From Deltaproteobacteria bacterium (GTDB lineage Bacteria; Myxococcota; Myxococcia; Myxococcales; SZAS-1): 64,000 nucleotides of DNA. The position numbers were made by a program, and so were the translations under genes. The stretch lies in assembly GCA_018266075.1 (NCBI GenBank), contig JAFEBB010000028.1:1-64000 (forward strand), read 5' to 3'. A model generated the notes under the pieces. The model had not been told where the DNA came from. It was given only the letters and a program-made list of their open reading frames with translations, and ran no database searches. Numbering within the stretch: the stretch's first letter is position 1; each line of letters begins with the position of its first letter. Positions 25,973 through 35,434 of this stretch are shown piece after piece.

Positions 25973-26037
25973 CAGCTTCACCCACGCGAAGCCCCATCCC
26001 CCGACCCCTTCCCCGTCTCACGCGGGGAAGGGGAGTC
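25973..26037 (+). repeat. dispersed hairpin repeat, copy C
   Basis: It shares 38 identical bases with copy A and has a perfect 11-bp stem, CCCCTTCCCCG with CGGGGAAGGGG, around a 7-nt loop, then AGTC. It fills the gap between the convergent FHA-like and TPR-like genes, where it could also serve as a terminator. A T6 run follows at 26041-26046. Confidence 0.75.
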
Positions 26038-26049
26038 CTGTTTTTTGGG

Positions 26050-27387
26050 CTACAGAAACGCCGCGCTCTGAACAGGCGAGCCTGCGCGCTGACGCAAGCG
26101 CGGACCTGACTCGCGGAACAGCCCCGGACGCTGCTCGGACGGCAGCTTCGACGTCGCCTGCACGAGTTGACTGATCGCTGCGAGATCATCGGGCGAGTCG
26201 TCGGGCGGCTTGGCGTCGACGATCTTCTTCGCGAGCTCGCCAAGTGGCGTCTCGTCCGCTTCCGACTGCTTCACCTGCTTCGTCTCGGGATCCACCTGCA
26301 GCCGCCCAGCGCCCCAGGGCGAGGCGTTGGTCTGGTACAGGAACGTCGTGAAGTCGGGCGCGAACGGATACGGGTTCGTCCAGCACGAGGCGTGCGCGAA
26401 GAGCATCTGCCCCGGCGCATGGGAGCGCAGCACCTCGGCGTGCGCGACGTCGCCCATGCGATCGAGATCGTAGGCAACGATCAGGCACGGCCCCTCCACG
26501 CGCTTCTCCCAGGGCACGACCGGAATCCCCAGAATTTGCGATGCGGCCGTCGCGACGATCTCGTGATCACGTCCGGGAATCGCGGCAATCGACTTCGGCC
26601 GACGCTCCGCCGCCGCGAGCACCGCGCCCAGCCGATCGATTCCCTCGCGGATCAGCGCGAAGCTGTCGGACACATACGCGTAGCGGCCATGCATCGGCTC
26701 ATCGAGCCCGTGCGGCGATCGATGCAAGAGCACCGAGCCGTTGATCACCAGGTGCCAGCCGATGAGATCGCGATTGTCGAGCGTGGAGGCCTTGGCCTTC
26801 AGCGCCGCACCCGCGCGCGCGAGCATGCCGTCGAGCAGCGAGACCATCGTCGCGAGCTGCGCATCGCCGACATTTCGCAAGCTCCCGAGGACCTCGCGCG
26901 CGTCCTCGAGGTCACCGGACATGATCGCGTTGAACGCGAGCAGATACCGCGCGAAAGGATCCGCCTCGAGCACCTGCGGCGCCGCGCGCAGCACGCGGCA
27001 CGCCTCGACGTTGAAACGCATCGCCTCGAGGTTGCCGGCGAGCTCCGTGATGATGCCTGCGCGCCCGGGCGCCAGCGTGTTCGCGCGCGCGAGCAAGGTC
27101 GCCGCAGGGCCGTGGAGCTGCTGCTCGTAGAGCTCGAAAGCGGCGTCGTAAAGCGCGTCGGGCTCCGCGGGCTTCTGCGCGACGGCGCGACAGCGCTCCT
27201 CGAGCTTCTCCGCACCGAAGCCGTTCGAGATCTGCGTGAGCAGCTCGAGCGCGCGCTTCCAATCCGCCTCGTCGCTGAGCTGCCCGGGATACTCGAGCAG
27301 CGGACGAAGCGCCGACCAGGCCGCGCCGGTGTCGCCCATCTCCAGCTGCTGACGCGTGGTCTCGAAGGCTTCGGCGATGGTGGGCAT
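26050..27387 (-). CDS. TPR-like helical-repeat protein of the murG operon
   Basis: The 445-residue protein has no signal peptide. Residues 1-210 or so are alpha-helical repeat units (DALYDAAFELYEQQLHGPAA, DPFARYLLAFNAIMSGDLED) of the tetratricopeptide kind. The C-terminal half is an alpha/beta domain with SIAAIPGRDHEIVATAASQI, GIPVVPWEKRVEGP and CLIVAYDLDRMGDVA. This could be a nucleotide- or phosphoribosyl-binding fold, but I cannot name it. It begins 21 bp after murG and is almost certainly the last gene of the first dcw transcript. The dispersed repeat copy C directly abuts its stop codon. The function is unknown; TPR proteins near wall genes often act as scaffolds. Confidence 0.7.
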   Translation of the reverse strand: MPTIAEAFETTRQQLEMGDTGAAWSALRPLLEYPGQLSDEADWKRALELLTQISNGFGAEKLEERCRAVAQKPAEPDALYDAAFELYEQQLHGPAATLLARANTLAPGRAGIITELAGNLEAMRFNVEACRVLRAAPQVLEADPFARYLLAFNAIMSGDLEDAREVLGSLRNVGDAQLATMVSLLDGMLARAGAALKAKASTLDNRDLIGWHLVINGSVLLHRSPHGLDEPMHGRYAYVSDSFALIREGIDRLGAVLAAAERRPKSIAAIPGRDHEIVATAASQILGIPVVPWEKRVEGPCLIVAYDLDRMGDVAHAEVLRSHAPGQMLFAHASCWTNPYPFAPDFTTFLYQTNASPWGAGRLQVDPETKQVKQSEADETPLGELAKKIVDAKPPDDSPDDLAAISQLVQATSKLPSEQRPGLFRESGPRLRQRAGSPVQSAAFL

Positions 27388-27408
27388 GCGCCGATTCTGA
27401 CACGCCCG

Positions 27409-28530
27409 CTACTTGGCCTGCGCCGCCGCGCGGCCCTTCAAGCTGCCCCAGCGGCGCTCGACGAGCTCCACGCACACGTCGGCGATCTCCTTCGCCGCCT
27501 CGGGCCGACCGAGGAGACCCGCGGCCTTCTCCATGCGCGCGAGCTTCTCGCGATCGGTGAAGAGCTCGCGAATGACGCCGGCCAGCTTCTCCGCGGTGAG
27601 CTCGGCCTCGAGGAGCATCACCGCCGCGCCGGCATCCGCCAGCGAGCGCGCGTTCAGCTCCTGGTGGTTGTCGGTGGCGAACGGGAACGGAATCAGAATC
27701 GCCGGCTTCTTGCACACCGTGAGCTCGGCGAGCGTGGTGGCGCCCGCGCGGCACACGACGAGGTCGCAGTCCAGATACGCCTTGGACATGTCGCTGATGA
27801 ACTCCAGCACCTCGACCTGGAAGCCCGAGCCCTCGTAGCCCTTCTTCACCTCTTCGACGTCGCGCTTTCCCGTCTGGTGGGTGATGGCGAGCTTCTCTTT
27901 CAGGTCGGCCAGCAGCGGCGCGGTCTTGAGCAGCGTGGTGTTGATGGCGTGCGCGCCTTGCGATCCGCCGAACACGAGCAGCTTGAAGCGATCGTGCTGG
28001 GCCTTGGCGCGGAGGAAGTTGTCCATCAGCTCGCGGCGGATGGGATTGCCGAGGAGCCGCGTCTTCTCGCGCGGGAACTGATCGACAGCCTCGCGGAAGG
28101 CGACGAACACCGCCTCCACGAACTTCCCCAGGAGCTTGTTGGTGAAGCCCGCGCGCGCGTTCTGCTCCTGCACCGCCGTGGGGATGCCCATGAGCTTGGC
28201 CATGAGCACCACCGGCCCTGACGCATAGCCGCCCACGCCCATCACCACGTCGGGCCGATAGGTCTTCAAAATGCGTCGGCTCTGCCAGAGCGCCTTCGGA
28301 ATCCGCAGCAACCCGCGCAGCAGCCCAAAGATGCCCATTCGCTTCAGGCCGGCGACCTCGATGAGCTCGAGCTTGAAGCCGGCCTGGGGCACCACGGTGG
28401 CCTCGAGGCCGCGCGCGGTGCCCACGAAGAGCACGTCGTTGTCGGGGTGGCGGGTGGTGACCTCCTGGGCGAGCGCGACGCCCGGAAACAGGTGACCTCC
28501 CGTCCCTCCGCCGGCGATCAGCATCTTCAC
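27409..28530 (-). CDS. murG: undecaprenyl-PP-MurNAc-pentapeptide GlcNAc transferase
   Basis: A 373-residue GT28 glycosyltransferase that turns lipid I into lipid II at the inner face of the membrane. Visible: MLIAGGGTGGHLFPGVALAQ with the conserved GGTGGHxxP loop, VVMGVGGYASGPVVLMAKL, QEQNARAGFTNKLLGKF, LVFGGSQGAHAIN, QTGKRDVE and the donor-binding DLVVCRAGATTLAEL block. It is full length. Its ATG overlaps the ftsW stop by 4 bp, so translation is coupled. The TPR-like gene follows; murC, the usual next gene, is 8 kb away. Confidence 0.96.
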   Translation of the reverse strand: MKMLIAGGGTGGHLFPGVALAQEVTTRHPDNDVLFVGTARGLEATVVPQAGFKLELIEVAGLKRMGIFGLLRGLLRIPKALWQSRRILKTYRPDVVMGVGGYASGPVVLMAKLMGIPTAVQEQNARAGFTNKLLGKFVEAVFVAFREAVDQFPREKTRLLGNPIRRELMDNFLRAKAQHDRFKLLVFGGSQGAHAINTTLLKTAPLLADLKEKLAITHQTGKRDVEEVKKGYEGSGFQVEVLEFISDMSKAYLDCDLVVCRAGATTLAELTVCKKPAILIPFPFATDNHQELNARSLADAGAAVMLLEAELTAEKLAGVIRELFTDREKLARMEKAAGLLGRPEAAKEIADVCVELVERRWGSLKGRAAAQAK

Positions 28531-29723
28531 CGGCTCGAGCCTCCTTGCGGACGAAGGAACCCACCCGTCGATCCCGAGATCGAGAGCAGGATTCCCGCAG
28601 CAGCACAGCAGACCACGAGGCTACACCCTCCGTAGCTGATGAAGGGGAGGGTCAGGCCCTTCGTCGGCAGCACGCCCAGGGTCACGCCGATGTTCACCAG
28701 CGCCTGGAAGCCGAAGAGCACGGTGATGCCCAGCGCCAGGTAGGCGCCGAAGGGATCGCTGGCGTTGAGCGTGGCGCGCATGCCGCGCCAGATGAGGATG
28801 CCGAACAGGCCCAGCACCGCCAGCACGCCGATGAGTCCGAGCTCTTCACCCACGATGGAGAAGATGAAGTCGGTGTGCGCCTCGGGCAGGAAGAACAGCT
28901 TCTGCTTGCTCTCGCCCAGGCCCGCGCCCCAGAGCCCGCCCGAGCCCACGCTCATCAGGCTCTCGGCCACCTGGTAGCCGACGTCGTGGCGGTGGGCCCA
29001 CGGGTCCATGAAGGCGATCATGCGGTTCATGCGATAGGGCGAGCTCGCGATCTGGTGGTAGCCGATGGGAATCGCCAACAGGATCGAACCGACCAGGTAC
29101 GAGATCTTCGCCCCGGCGGCGAAGAGCATGGCAAAGAGAATCACCACCAGCGCGACGCTGGTGCCGAAGTCCTTCTCTTTCAGACAAAGCAGCACCATCA
29201 ACCCGGTGACAGCGCAGTGGGGCAAGAAGCCGATGGAGAAGCTCTTCACCTTGTCGCGCTTCTTCGCGAGCGAGTAGGCGAGGTAGAGCACGAGCGCCAG
29301 CTTGGCGATCTCGGCCGGCTGAATCGAAATGCCGGGGAAGCGGATCCACCGCTGGGCGCCGCCGGCGGCATAGCCCACGTGCGGGATGAGCACCGCGACC
29401 AGCAGCACGAACGTCCCGAAGAGCCCGACGTAGGTGAGCGGCGCGAGGCGCTTGTAGCCCAGCTTCATGAAGAGGATGAGCGTGCCCAGCCCCACGCCCG
29501 CGGCCATGAGCTGGCGCTTCAGGTAGTAGAAGCCGTCGCCGAGCTTGGACGTCGCGGCCACGGCGCTGGCTGAGTAGACCATCACCAGGCCCAGGGCCAT
29601 CAGCCCGAGCACGGCGAAGAGGATCCACGCGTCGAACCGCAGGGGCTTGCTCGCGGTGGCTTTGCGAGCCACCACCGCCGCCGGCTGCTGCATCGCCAAC
29701 GACGACATCACCGCTTCACTCAT
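28527..29723 (-). CDS. ftsW: SEDS peptidoglycan polymerase FtsW
   Basis: A polytopic membrane protein of 398 residues that polymerises septal peptidoglycan from lipid II with its partner FtsI. About ten transmembrane segments can be traced. Family marks include LMALGLVMVYSASAVAA, GAQRWIRFPGISIQPAEIAKL, FLPEAHTDFIFSIVGEELGLIG and FISYGGCSLVVCCAAAGILL. ATG 29723 is used; the open frame extends 8 codons to a TTG. It lies 31 bp after murD and overlaps murG. In the dcw context this is FtsW rather than RodA. Confidence 0.94.
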   Translation of the reverse strand: MSEAVMSSLAMQQPAAVVARKATASKPLRFDAWILFAVLGLMALGLVMVYSASAVAATSKLGDGFYYLKRQLMAAGVGLGTLILFMKLGYKRLAPLTYVGLFGTFVLLVAVLIPHVGYAAGGAQRWIRFPGISIQPAEIAKLALVLYLAYSLAKKRDKVKSFSIGFLPHCAVTGLMVLLCLKEKDFGTSVALVVILFAMLFAAGAKISYLVGSILLAIPIGYHQIASSPYRMNRMIAFMDPWAHRHDVGYQVAESLMSVGSGGLWGAGLGESKQKLFFLPEAHTDFIFSIVGEELGLIGVLAVLGLFGILIWRGMRATLNASDPFGAYLALGITVLFGFQALVNIGVTLGVLPTKGLTLPFISYGGCSLVVCCAAAGILLSISGSTGGFLRPQGGSSR

Positions 29724-29754
29724 CCGACCAGACCGCCTTCGGCGCAACAGGCCT

Positions 29755-31101
29755 CTACAGCGCCGCCACCATCATCTTGAACCGTTCTCCGCGGTCCTCG
29801 AAGTTTTTGAACTGGTCGTAGGAGGCACAGGCCGGCGAGAGCAGCACCGTATCCCCCTTCCGGGCGAGGGCAGTGGCACGTTCCACGGCCACCTGGAGCT
29901 CCCGGCAGGCCACCACCGGCACCACGCCCTCGAAGGCGCGCTGGATGTTGGCGGCGTCCTCGCCGACGGTCAGCACCGCCTTGATTCGCCCCTTGGCGAG
30001 CGCCACCAACGGGTCGTAGGGCGCGCCCTTGCCGCGGCCACCGGCGATGAGGATCACGCCCTCGTCGAAGCTGCGGAGCGCGACGAGCGTGGAGTCGACG
30101 TTGGTGGCCTTGGAGTCGTTCACCCACTCCACGCCGTTGAGCTCGCGCACCAGCTCCATGCGGTGCGGCAGGCCCGGATAGCTGTCGAGGCCGGCTTGAA
30201 TCTTGTCCTTCGGAACGCCTCCGAGCCGCGCGAGCAGCACCGCGGCCATGGCGTTCTCGCGGTTGTGAATCCCGCGGAGCGACTTGGCGGTAACGGTGTA
30301 GCTCTCGTCGGGCATGTCATCGGCGAGGCGCAGCGTGAGCTTGCCGCCGAGATCACGGATGCCGCGCGCGACCGGCGAGCCGTGCCCGAACGTGTAGCGC
30401 AGGCTGCGGATGTTCTCCGAGAGCGCCATCGCGTCCGGGCTGTGCGCGTTGATGACGGCGAAGTCGCGGTCGGTCTGGTTGCCGAAGATGCGCGCCTTGG
30501 CCGCGCCGTAGGCCTGGTGGCTCGGGTAGCGGTCGAGGTGATCGGGCGTGAGGTTCAAGAACGCCGCACCGCGCGGATGGAAGCTGTCGATCGACTCGAG
30601 CTGGAAGCTGCTCAGCTCGACGACGACCACGTCGCCGCGCTCGCCCATCGCGCGCTCGGACAAAGGCCGCCCGAGGTTACCGCCGGTGAAGGTCTTGAGG
30701 CCCGCGTGCGTGCAGAGGTGGCCGGTGAGCGCCGTGGTCGTGCTCTTGCCGTTGGTGCCGGTGATGGCGAGCACGGGCTCGTCGATGAAGCCGGACGCGA
30801 GCTCGATCTCGCCGATGACGGGCACGCCCTTCTCGCGCGCGGCCCCGAACGCGGCCGACGAGAGCGGCACGCCAGGGCTCGTCACCACGAGGTCCATCGA
30901 CGCGAACAGCTTCGGGTCCAGCGAGCCGAGGTGCAGCGCCGCGCCGAGCTTCTTGAGCTCATCGCCGCTAGCGCCGATGTCTTCCTTCTCGTCGGCGACG
31001 GCGAGCTGGGCGCCCTCACGCGCGAGCAGGCGCGCGGCCGCGAGCCCGCTCTTGCCGAGCCCGACGACGAGGACCTTCTTGCCCTTGAGCTCGCGCGCCA
31101 T
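29755..31101 (-). CDS. murD: UDP-MurNAc-L-alanine--D-glutamate ligase
   Basis: A 448-residue Mur ligase adding D-Glu. The N-terminal Rossmann domain reads VLVVGLGKSGLAAARLLA, followed by SPGVPL, the P-loop ITGTNGKSTTTALTG, NLGRPLSE, ELSSFQLE, NLTPDHLDRY, HNRENAMAAVLLA, WVNDSKATNVDSTLVAL and the late ILIAGGRGKGA and LLSPACASYDQF signatures. Full length. It begins 3 bp after mraY and lies between mraY and ftsW as in the standard dcw order. Confidence 0.96.
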   Translation of the reverse strand: MARELKGKKVLVVGLGKSGLAAARLLAREGAQLAVADEKEDIGASGDELKKLGAALHLGSLDPKLFASMDLVVTSPGVPLSSAAFGAAREKGVPVIGEIELASGFIDEPVLAITGTNGKSTTTALTGHLCTHAGLKTFTGGNLGRPLSERAMGERGDVVVVELSSFQLESIDSFHPRGAAFLNLTPDHLDRYPSHQAYGAAKARIFGNQTDRDFAVINAHSPDAMALSENIRSLRYTFGHGSPVARGIRDLGGKLTLRLADDMPDESYTVTAKSLRGIHNRENAMAAVLLARLGGVPKDKIQAGLDSYPGLPHRMELVRELNGVEWVNDSKATNVDSTLVALRSFDEGVILIAGGRGKGAPYDPLVALAKGRIKAVLTVGEDAANIQRAFEGVVPVVACRELQVAVERATALARKGDTVLLSPACASYDQFKNFEDRGERFKMMVAAL

Positions 31102-31104
31102 CGG

Positions 31105-32265
31105 TCAGCGAAGCTTCAGCGAGAGGAGCGCCACCAGGCCGCTCAAGATTCCGGCGATCCAGAAGCGCACGATGATCTTCGGCTCGGCCCAGCCGTTGAG
31201 CTCGAAGTGGTGGTGGATGGGCGCCATGCGGAAGATGCGCTTTCCGGTCAGCTTGAAGCTCGCCACCTGGAGCATCACCGAGAGGATCTCCACCAGGAAC
31301 ACGGCGTTGATGATGGCGCTGACGACTTCACTCTTCGTCAGGATCGCCAGGCTCCCCAACGCGCCGCCGAGCGCGAGCGAGCCCACATCGCCCATGAACA
31401 CCGAAGCCGGGTACGTGTTGTACCAGAGGAACGCCAGCCCCGCGCCCGCGATGGCCGCGCAGAACACCGCGAGCTCTTCCACGCCGTCCACGTGCTCGAT
31501 GTAGAGGTACTGCGCCAGGTTCACGTGCTGGCCGTGCAGCTCCACGCCGAGCGTGGTGCCGGTCACGTAGGCGAGCACCAGGAAGATGAGCGAGCTGGTG
31601 ATGGTCGGGCCGATGGCGAGGCCGTCGAGGCCATCGGTGAGGTTCACGGCGTTGCTCGTGCCGACGACCACCACCCACGCGAACGGCAAATACAGCCAGC
31701 CCATGTCCCAGTGGAACAGGTGCGTCGCGACGAACGGCAGCGTGAGCGTGGTGTCGAGCCGGAAGTCGGCGAACACGTACGGGAAGTGATCGCCGATGCG
31801 CCAGTTGCCCGCGTTCAGCCAGCCGTAGATCGCGATCAAGAAGAAGAGCGTCTGCAGCACCATCTTGTACCGGCCCGCGAGCCCCTTGGAGTTGCGCTTG
31901 GAGAGCTTGAGCCAGTCGTCGAGGAAGCCGGTGAACGCGTAGCCGCAAGTGATCGTGAGCGCGGCGAGCACGTAGCGATTGGTGAGATCCGCGAACAGCA
32001 CGGTGCCCAGTCCCATCGCCGCGAGAATCAGCAATCCGCCGAGGGTGGGCGTGCCCTTCTTCTTCTGGTGCGACTCGGGCGTGTCCTCGCGCACGTTGGA
32101 TTGGCCGTGCTGGCGGAAGCGCAGCTCGCGAATCAGCCACGGCCCGAGCAGCATGCCGCTCACGAGCGCGAACAAGCCCGCGGCCACCGTGCGGAAGCTC
32201 GGGTACCGCAGCACGTTGAGCACGGGGTAGCGCGACGCGAGCGGATAGAGCCAGAGGTAGAGCAT
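31105..32265 (-). CDS. mraY: phospho-MurNAc-pentapeptide transferase
   Basis: A 386-residue integral membrane enzyme with about ten helices. It moves phospho-MurNAc-pentapeptide from UDP to undecaprenyl phosphate, giving lipid I. Motifs: KKGTPTLGGLLIL, GFLDDWLKLSKRNSKGL (Mg-binding DDxxK-type Asp pair), NAVNLTDGLDGLA, FLWYNTYPASVFMGDVGSLA and APIHHHFELNGWAEPKI (the HHH triad). All catalytic Asp and His are intact. It is 1 bp from murF and 3 bp from murD, so one polycistron. Confidence 0.96.
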   Translation of the reverse strand: MLYLWLYPLASRYPVLNVLRYPSFRTVAAGLFALVSGMLLGPWLIRELRFRQHGQSNVREDTPESHQKKKGTPTLGGLLILAAMGLGTVLFADLTNRYVLAALTITCGYAFTGFLDDWLKLSKRNSKGLAGRYKMVLQTLFFLIAIYGWLNAGNWRIGDHFPYVFADFRLDTTLTLPFVATHLFHWDMGWLYLPFAWVVVVGTSNAVNLTDGLDGLAIGPTITSSLIFLVLAYVTGTTLGVELHGQHVNLAQYLYIEHVDGVEELAVFCAAIAGAGLAFLWYNTYPASVFMGDVGSLALGGALGSLAILTKSEVVSAIINAVFLVEILSVMLQVASFKLTGKRIFRMAPIHHHFELNGWAEPKIIVRFWIAGILSGLVALLSLKLR

Positions 32266-32266
32266 C

Positions 32267-33664
32267 TCAGTGTCCGCCCGCCGCTTCGCCCGTGAGCCCC
32301 GCGACGATGCGCTCCATGCGCATCCCGCGGCTGCCCTTCACAAGCACCACATCGCCGGACGCGAGCTTCGACTTCAGAAGCGCGACGGCGTCGTCGGGAT
32401 TCTCGGTGTGCACCACTTCACGCGCGCCCGACTTCTTCGCGGCCTCGGCGCCGAGCTTGGATCGCGGCCCGAAGAAGACAAGAAGCGGGAGCTTGGCAGC
32501 CTTCTCGCCCAGCTCGCGATGCGCGTCGCTCTCCTCGGCGCCGAGCTCGAGCATGTCGCCGAGGACGGCCACCGCGCGGCCCGTGCGCGCCAGCGACGCG
32601 ACCGTGTCCAGCGCCGCAGCCATCGAGCCCGGGTTCGCGTTGTAGCAGTCGTCGAGCAGCGTGGCGCCCACGGGCAGCTTCTTCACATTCAGCCGCCGAT
32701 TCGCCGGCGCGCTCTGCGCCAGCCCGCGCAGACACTCATCCGGCGTGTAGCCGAGCGCGGTCGCCAGCGCGAAGGCGCCGCACGCGTTCTTCGCGTTGTG
32801 CTCGCCCACGTGCGGAATGGCGGCGTTGAGCGTCTTGCCCTGGAAGCCGATGCGGAAAGCGATGCCGCTCGCGTCGTGCTTGTCGATGCCGAGCATGCGC
32901 ACGTCGGCCTTCGCGTCGACGCCAAAGGTGATCAGCTTGCGACCGGAGTTCTTGGCTTCGGCGTGCGCGAGCGCGTCGTCCAGATTCGCGACCGCGATGC
33001 CGTCCTTCGGCAGGCCGCGATAGAGCTCGCCTTCCGCGTGCGCGACGCCCTCGAGCGAACCCAGTCCCTCGAGATGCTCGGGCTGCACCACCGTCACCAC
33101 ACCCGCCTGCGGCCGCGCGATGTCGGTCAGCCGCTCGACCTCACCCGGATGGTTCATCCCCAGCTCGATCACCGCGGCCACGTGCGTCGGCTCGAGCCGG
33201 AACAGCGTCAGCGGCACGCCGATCTCGTTGTTGAAATTGCCCTGCGTCGAGAGCGCCGGCCCGCGCGTGGACAAGATCGCCGCGACCATCTCCTTGGTGG
33301 TCGTCTTGCCGTTGCTGCCGCCCACCGCGCACACCGGAATCGAGAAGCGCTGCCGATGAAAGCGGCCGAGCCCGCCGAGCGCACGGAGCGTGTCGGGGAC
33401 TTCAAAGATCGCAACTTCGGGCGGCAACTCGCTGCGGGGATGGCCTGCCTCTACAACGACACCCGTCACGCCAATGTCTGACGCTTGTTTCAGAAACGCA
33501 TGTCCGTCGAAGCGCTCTCCGCGGAGGGCAACGAACAGATTCGCAAACTTCACGGACCGCGAGTCCGTGGTCACGCCAATGAAGACTTTCTGCGGATGCG
33601 TCGGATTGACGCAAACCGCGCCGGTTGCGGCGAGCACTTCCTCGGGCGTGAACAACGTGCTCAT
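32267..33664 (-). CDS. murF: UDP-MurNAc-tripeptide--D-Ala-D-Ala ligase
   Basis: A 465-residue Mur ligase that adds the D-Ala-D-Ala made by Ddl. Recognised by VTTDSRSVKFANLFVALRGE, the P-loop VGGSNGKTTTKEMVAAIL, NFNNEIGVPLTL, ELGMNHPGEVERL, NAKNACGAFALATALG, DDCYNANPGSM and AVLGDMLELG. The ATG at 33664 has only GAGA 10 nt upstream. That 27-bp gap to murE also holds a TATCTCGATA palindrome-like motif seen again near metK and phhA. Confidence 0.96.
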   Translation of the reverse strand: MSTLFTPEEVLAATGAVCVNPTHPQKVFIGVTTDSRSVKFANLFVALRGERFDGHAFLKQASDIGVTGVVVEAGHPRSELPPEVAIFEVPDTLRALGGLGRFHRQRFSIPVCAVGGSNGKTTTKEMVAAILSTRGPALSTQGNFNNEIGVPLTLFRLEPTHVAAVIELGMNHPGEVERLTDIARPQAGVVTVVQPEHLEGLGSLEGVAHAEGELYRGLPKDGIAVANLDDALAHAEAKNSGRKLITFGVDAKADVRMLGIDKHDASGIAFRIGFQGKTLNAAIPHVGEHNAKNACGAFALATALGYTPDECLRGLAQSAPANRRLNVKKLPVGATLLDDCYNANPGSMAAALDTVASLARTGRAVAVLGDMLELGAEESDAHRELGEKAAKLPLLVFFGPRSKLGAEAAKKSGAREVVHTENPDDAVALLKSKLASGDVVLVKGSRGMRMERIVAGLTGEAAGGH

Positions 33665-33691
33665 CGCGACATATCTCGATACATCACGGAA

Positions 33692-35191
33692 CTACTTGCC
33701 CAGGACGCGCTTGGCCTCCTCGACGTCGTCGAAGTGGCGCTTCTCGGTCCCGATGATCTGGTAGCTCTCGTGGCCCTTGCCGGCGAGCAGCACCACGTCG
33801 CCTTCCTTGGCCAGGCCGATGGCGATCTCGATGGCCAGCTTGCGGTCGAGCTCCACCTCGTAGCCGCGGGCGCCCGAGGCCATCTCCTTCAGGCCGGCGC
33901 GCTTCATGCCGCCCTTCTCCAGGCCCTGCATGATCTGCTGGGTGATGGCCTGCGGGCTCTCGGTGCGGGGGTTGTCGTTGGTGACGATCACCTGGTCGGC
34001 GGCCTTGCCCACCGCCTCGCCCATCAGCACGCGCTTGCCCTGGTCGCGGTCGCCGCCGCAGCCGAACATCACCACCAAGCGGCCCTTGCCCAGCGTGCGC
34101 AGCGTGGACATCACGCGGCGAAGCGCGTCGTCGGTGTGCGCGTAGTCGATGAAGACGTTGACGCCCTTGCCCACCACGCGCTCCAGGCGCCCGGGCACGC
34201 GGTTCACCATCGAGACGCCGATGCCGATCGCCTGGCGCGGCATGCCCGACGCCACGGCCAAGCCGGTCGCCGCGAGCATGTTCTCGATGTTGTGCTGGCC
34301 CACCAGGGCGCTCTTGAGCTTCACCGGGCCGAGCGGGGTCTTCACGTTGAGCTCGATGCCGTCGAGCGTGACCTTGGCGTCCGAGCCGAGGATCTCCGCC
34401 TGCGGGTTCTTCGTGGAGAACCGCCAGGCGGTCTTCTTCATGCCCTTGAGCTCGGCGGCGAGGCGCTGGCCCCACTCGTCGTCGCCGTTGACCACCGCCA
34501 CGCCGTCCGGCGCGAGGTACTGGGTGAAGAGCTTCGACTTGGCGTCGAAGTACTCGTCCATGTCGCGGTGGTAGTCGAGGTGATCGCGCGTCAGGTTCGT
34601 GAACGCCGCCGCGGAGAACGTCAGACCGGCCACGCGCTCCTGGTCGAGGGCGTGCGAGCTGACCTCCATGATCACGAAGTCGGTGCTCGCGTCCTTCATC
34701 TGCTTGAGCACGCGCTGCAGCTCCACCGGGCCCGGCGTGGTGTGGCTCGCGGGCACCGTCTCGCGCGCGAAGCGGTAGTTCACCGTGCCGAAGACGCCCG
34801 GCGACGCGCCCGCCGCCTTGGCGATGGCCTCGAGCAGGTAGGTGGTGGTCGTCTTGCCGTTGGTGCCGGTGACGCCGACCATCTTCATCTCGGCGGCCGG
34901 GTTGCCGAAGAAGTTCGAGGCCAGGAGCCCAGCGGTGCGACGCACGCGCTTGCTCACCAGCACCGGGACCTTCTTGTTGGGGATGTCGACGCCGTGCTCG
35001 GCGAGCGCGGCCACCGCGCCCTTCTCCACCGCGCTCGGCACGAAGGTCGCGCCATCCACCTGCTTGCCGGGCAGAGCGAGGAACAGGTCGCCCGGCTTGA
35101 CGTTGCGCGAATCGTCGGTGACGCCCTTGATCTCGACGTCTTCCCCGTTCAGCTCCACGCCCGTGTTCGCAACGAGTTGGCTCAGCTTCAT
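33692..35191 (-). CDS. murE: UDP-MurNAc-tripeptide synthetase (meso-DAP adding)
   Basis: A 499-residue Mur ligase. Motifs: GVTDDSRNVKPGDLFLALPG, the P-loop VTGTNGKTTTTYLLEAI, HTTPGPVELQRVL, EVSSHALDQERVAG, NLTRDHLDYHRDM, VFIDYAHTDDALRRVM, MFGCGGDRDQGKR and VIVTNDNPRTESP. DNPR is the known specificity motif for meso-diaminopimelate, so the organism most likely has DAP-type peptidoglycan. A gap of 243 bp separates it from ftsI, the largest within this block, in which I see no gene. Confidence 0.96.
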   Translation of the reverse strand: MKLSQLVANTGVELNGEDVEIKGVTDDSRNVKPGDLFLALPGKQVDGATFVPSAVEKGAVAALAEHGVDIPNKKVPVLVSKRVRRTAGLLASNFFGNPAAEMKMVGVTGTNGKTTTTYLLEAIAKAAGASPGVFGTVNYRFARETVPASHTTPGPVELQRVLKQMKDASTDFVIMEVSSHALDQERVAGLTFSAAAFTNLTRDHLDYHRDMDEYFDAKSKLFTQYLAPDGVAVVNGDDEWGQRLAAELKGMKKTAWRFSTKNPQAEILGSDAKVTLDGIELNVKTPLGPVKLKSALVGQHNIENMLAATGLAVASGMPRQAIGIGVSMVNRVPGRLERVVGKGVNVFIDYAHTDDALRRVMSTLRTLGKGRLVVMFGCGGDRDQGKRVLMGEAVGKAADQVIVTNDNPRTESPQAITQQIMQGLEKGGMKRAGLKEMASGARGYEVELDRKLAIEIAIGLAKEGDVVLLAGKGHESYQIIGTEKRHFDDVEEAKRVLGK

Positions 35192-35434
35192 TCGCCGCCC
35201 TCTTCACCCGCTTCGAGCGCCGGGGAACCCGGTGTCGCCGGCCGGCCGCCGACGCTGCTCGAAGCTCATGTGCCCCGCCATGCTGGATGGGGGGCCTGCC
35301 GGAGTTTCCTCAATGCGCGCCGACCGATGCAGGCCTTCGGTTCCCCCGAACCCAGCGGCCTGCAGAAGCGAGCGCGCGCCTCTGTACGCCGTGGCCCGCC
35401 CATTCTGGGCTGGGTGGACCTGGCGCGGGCGGCG

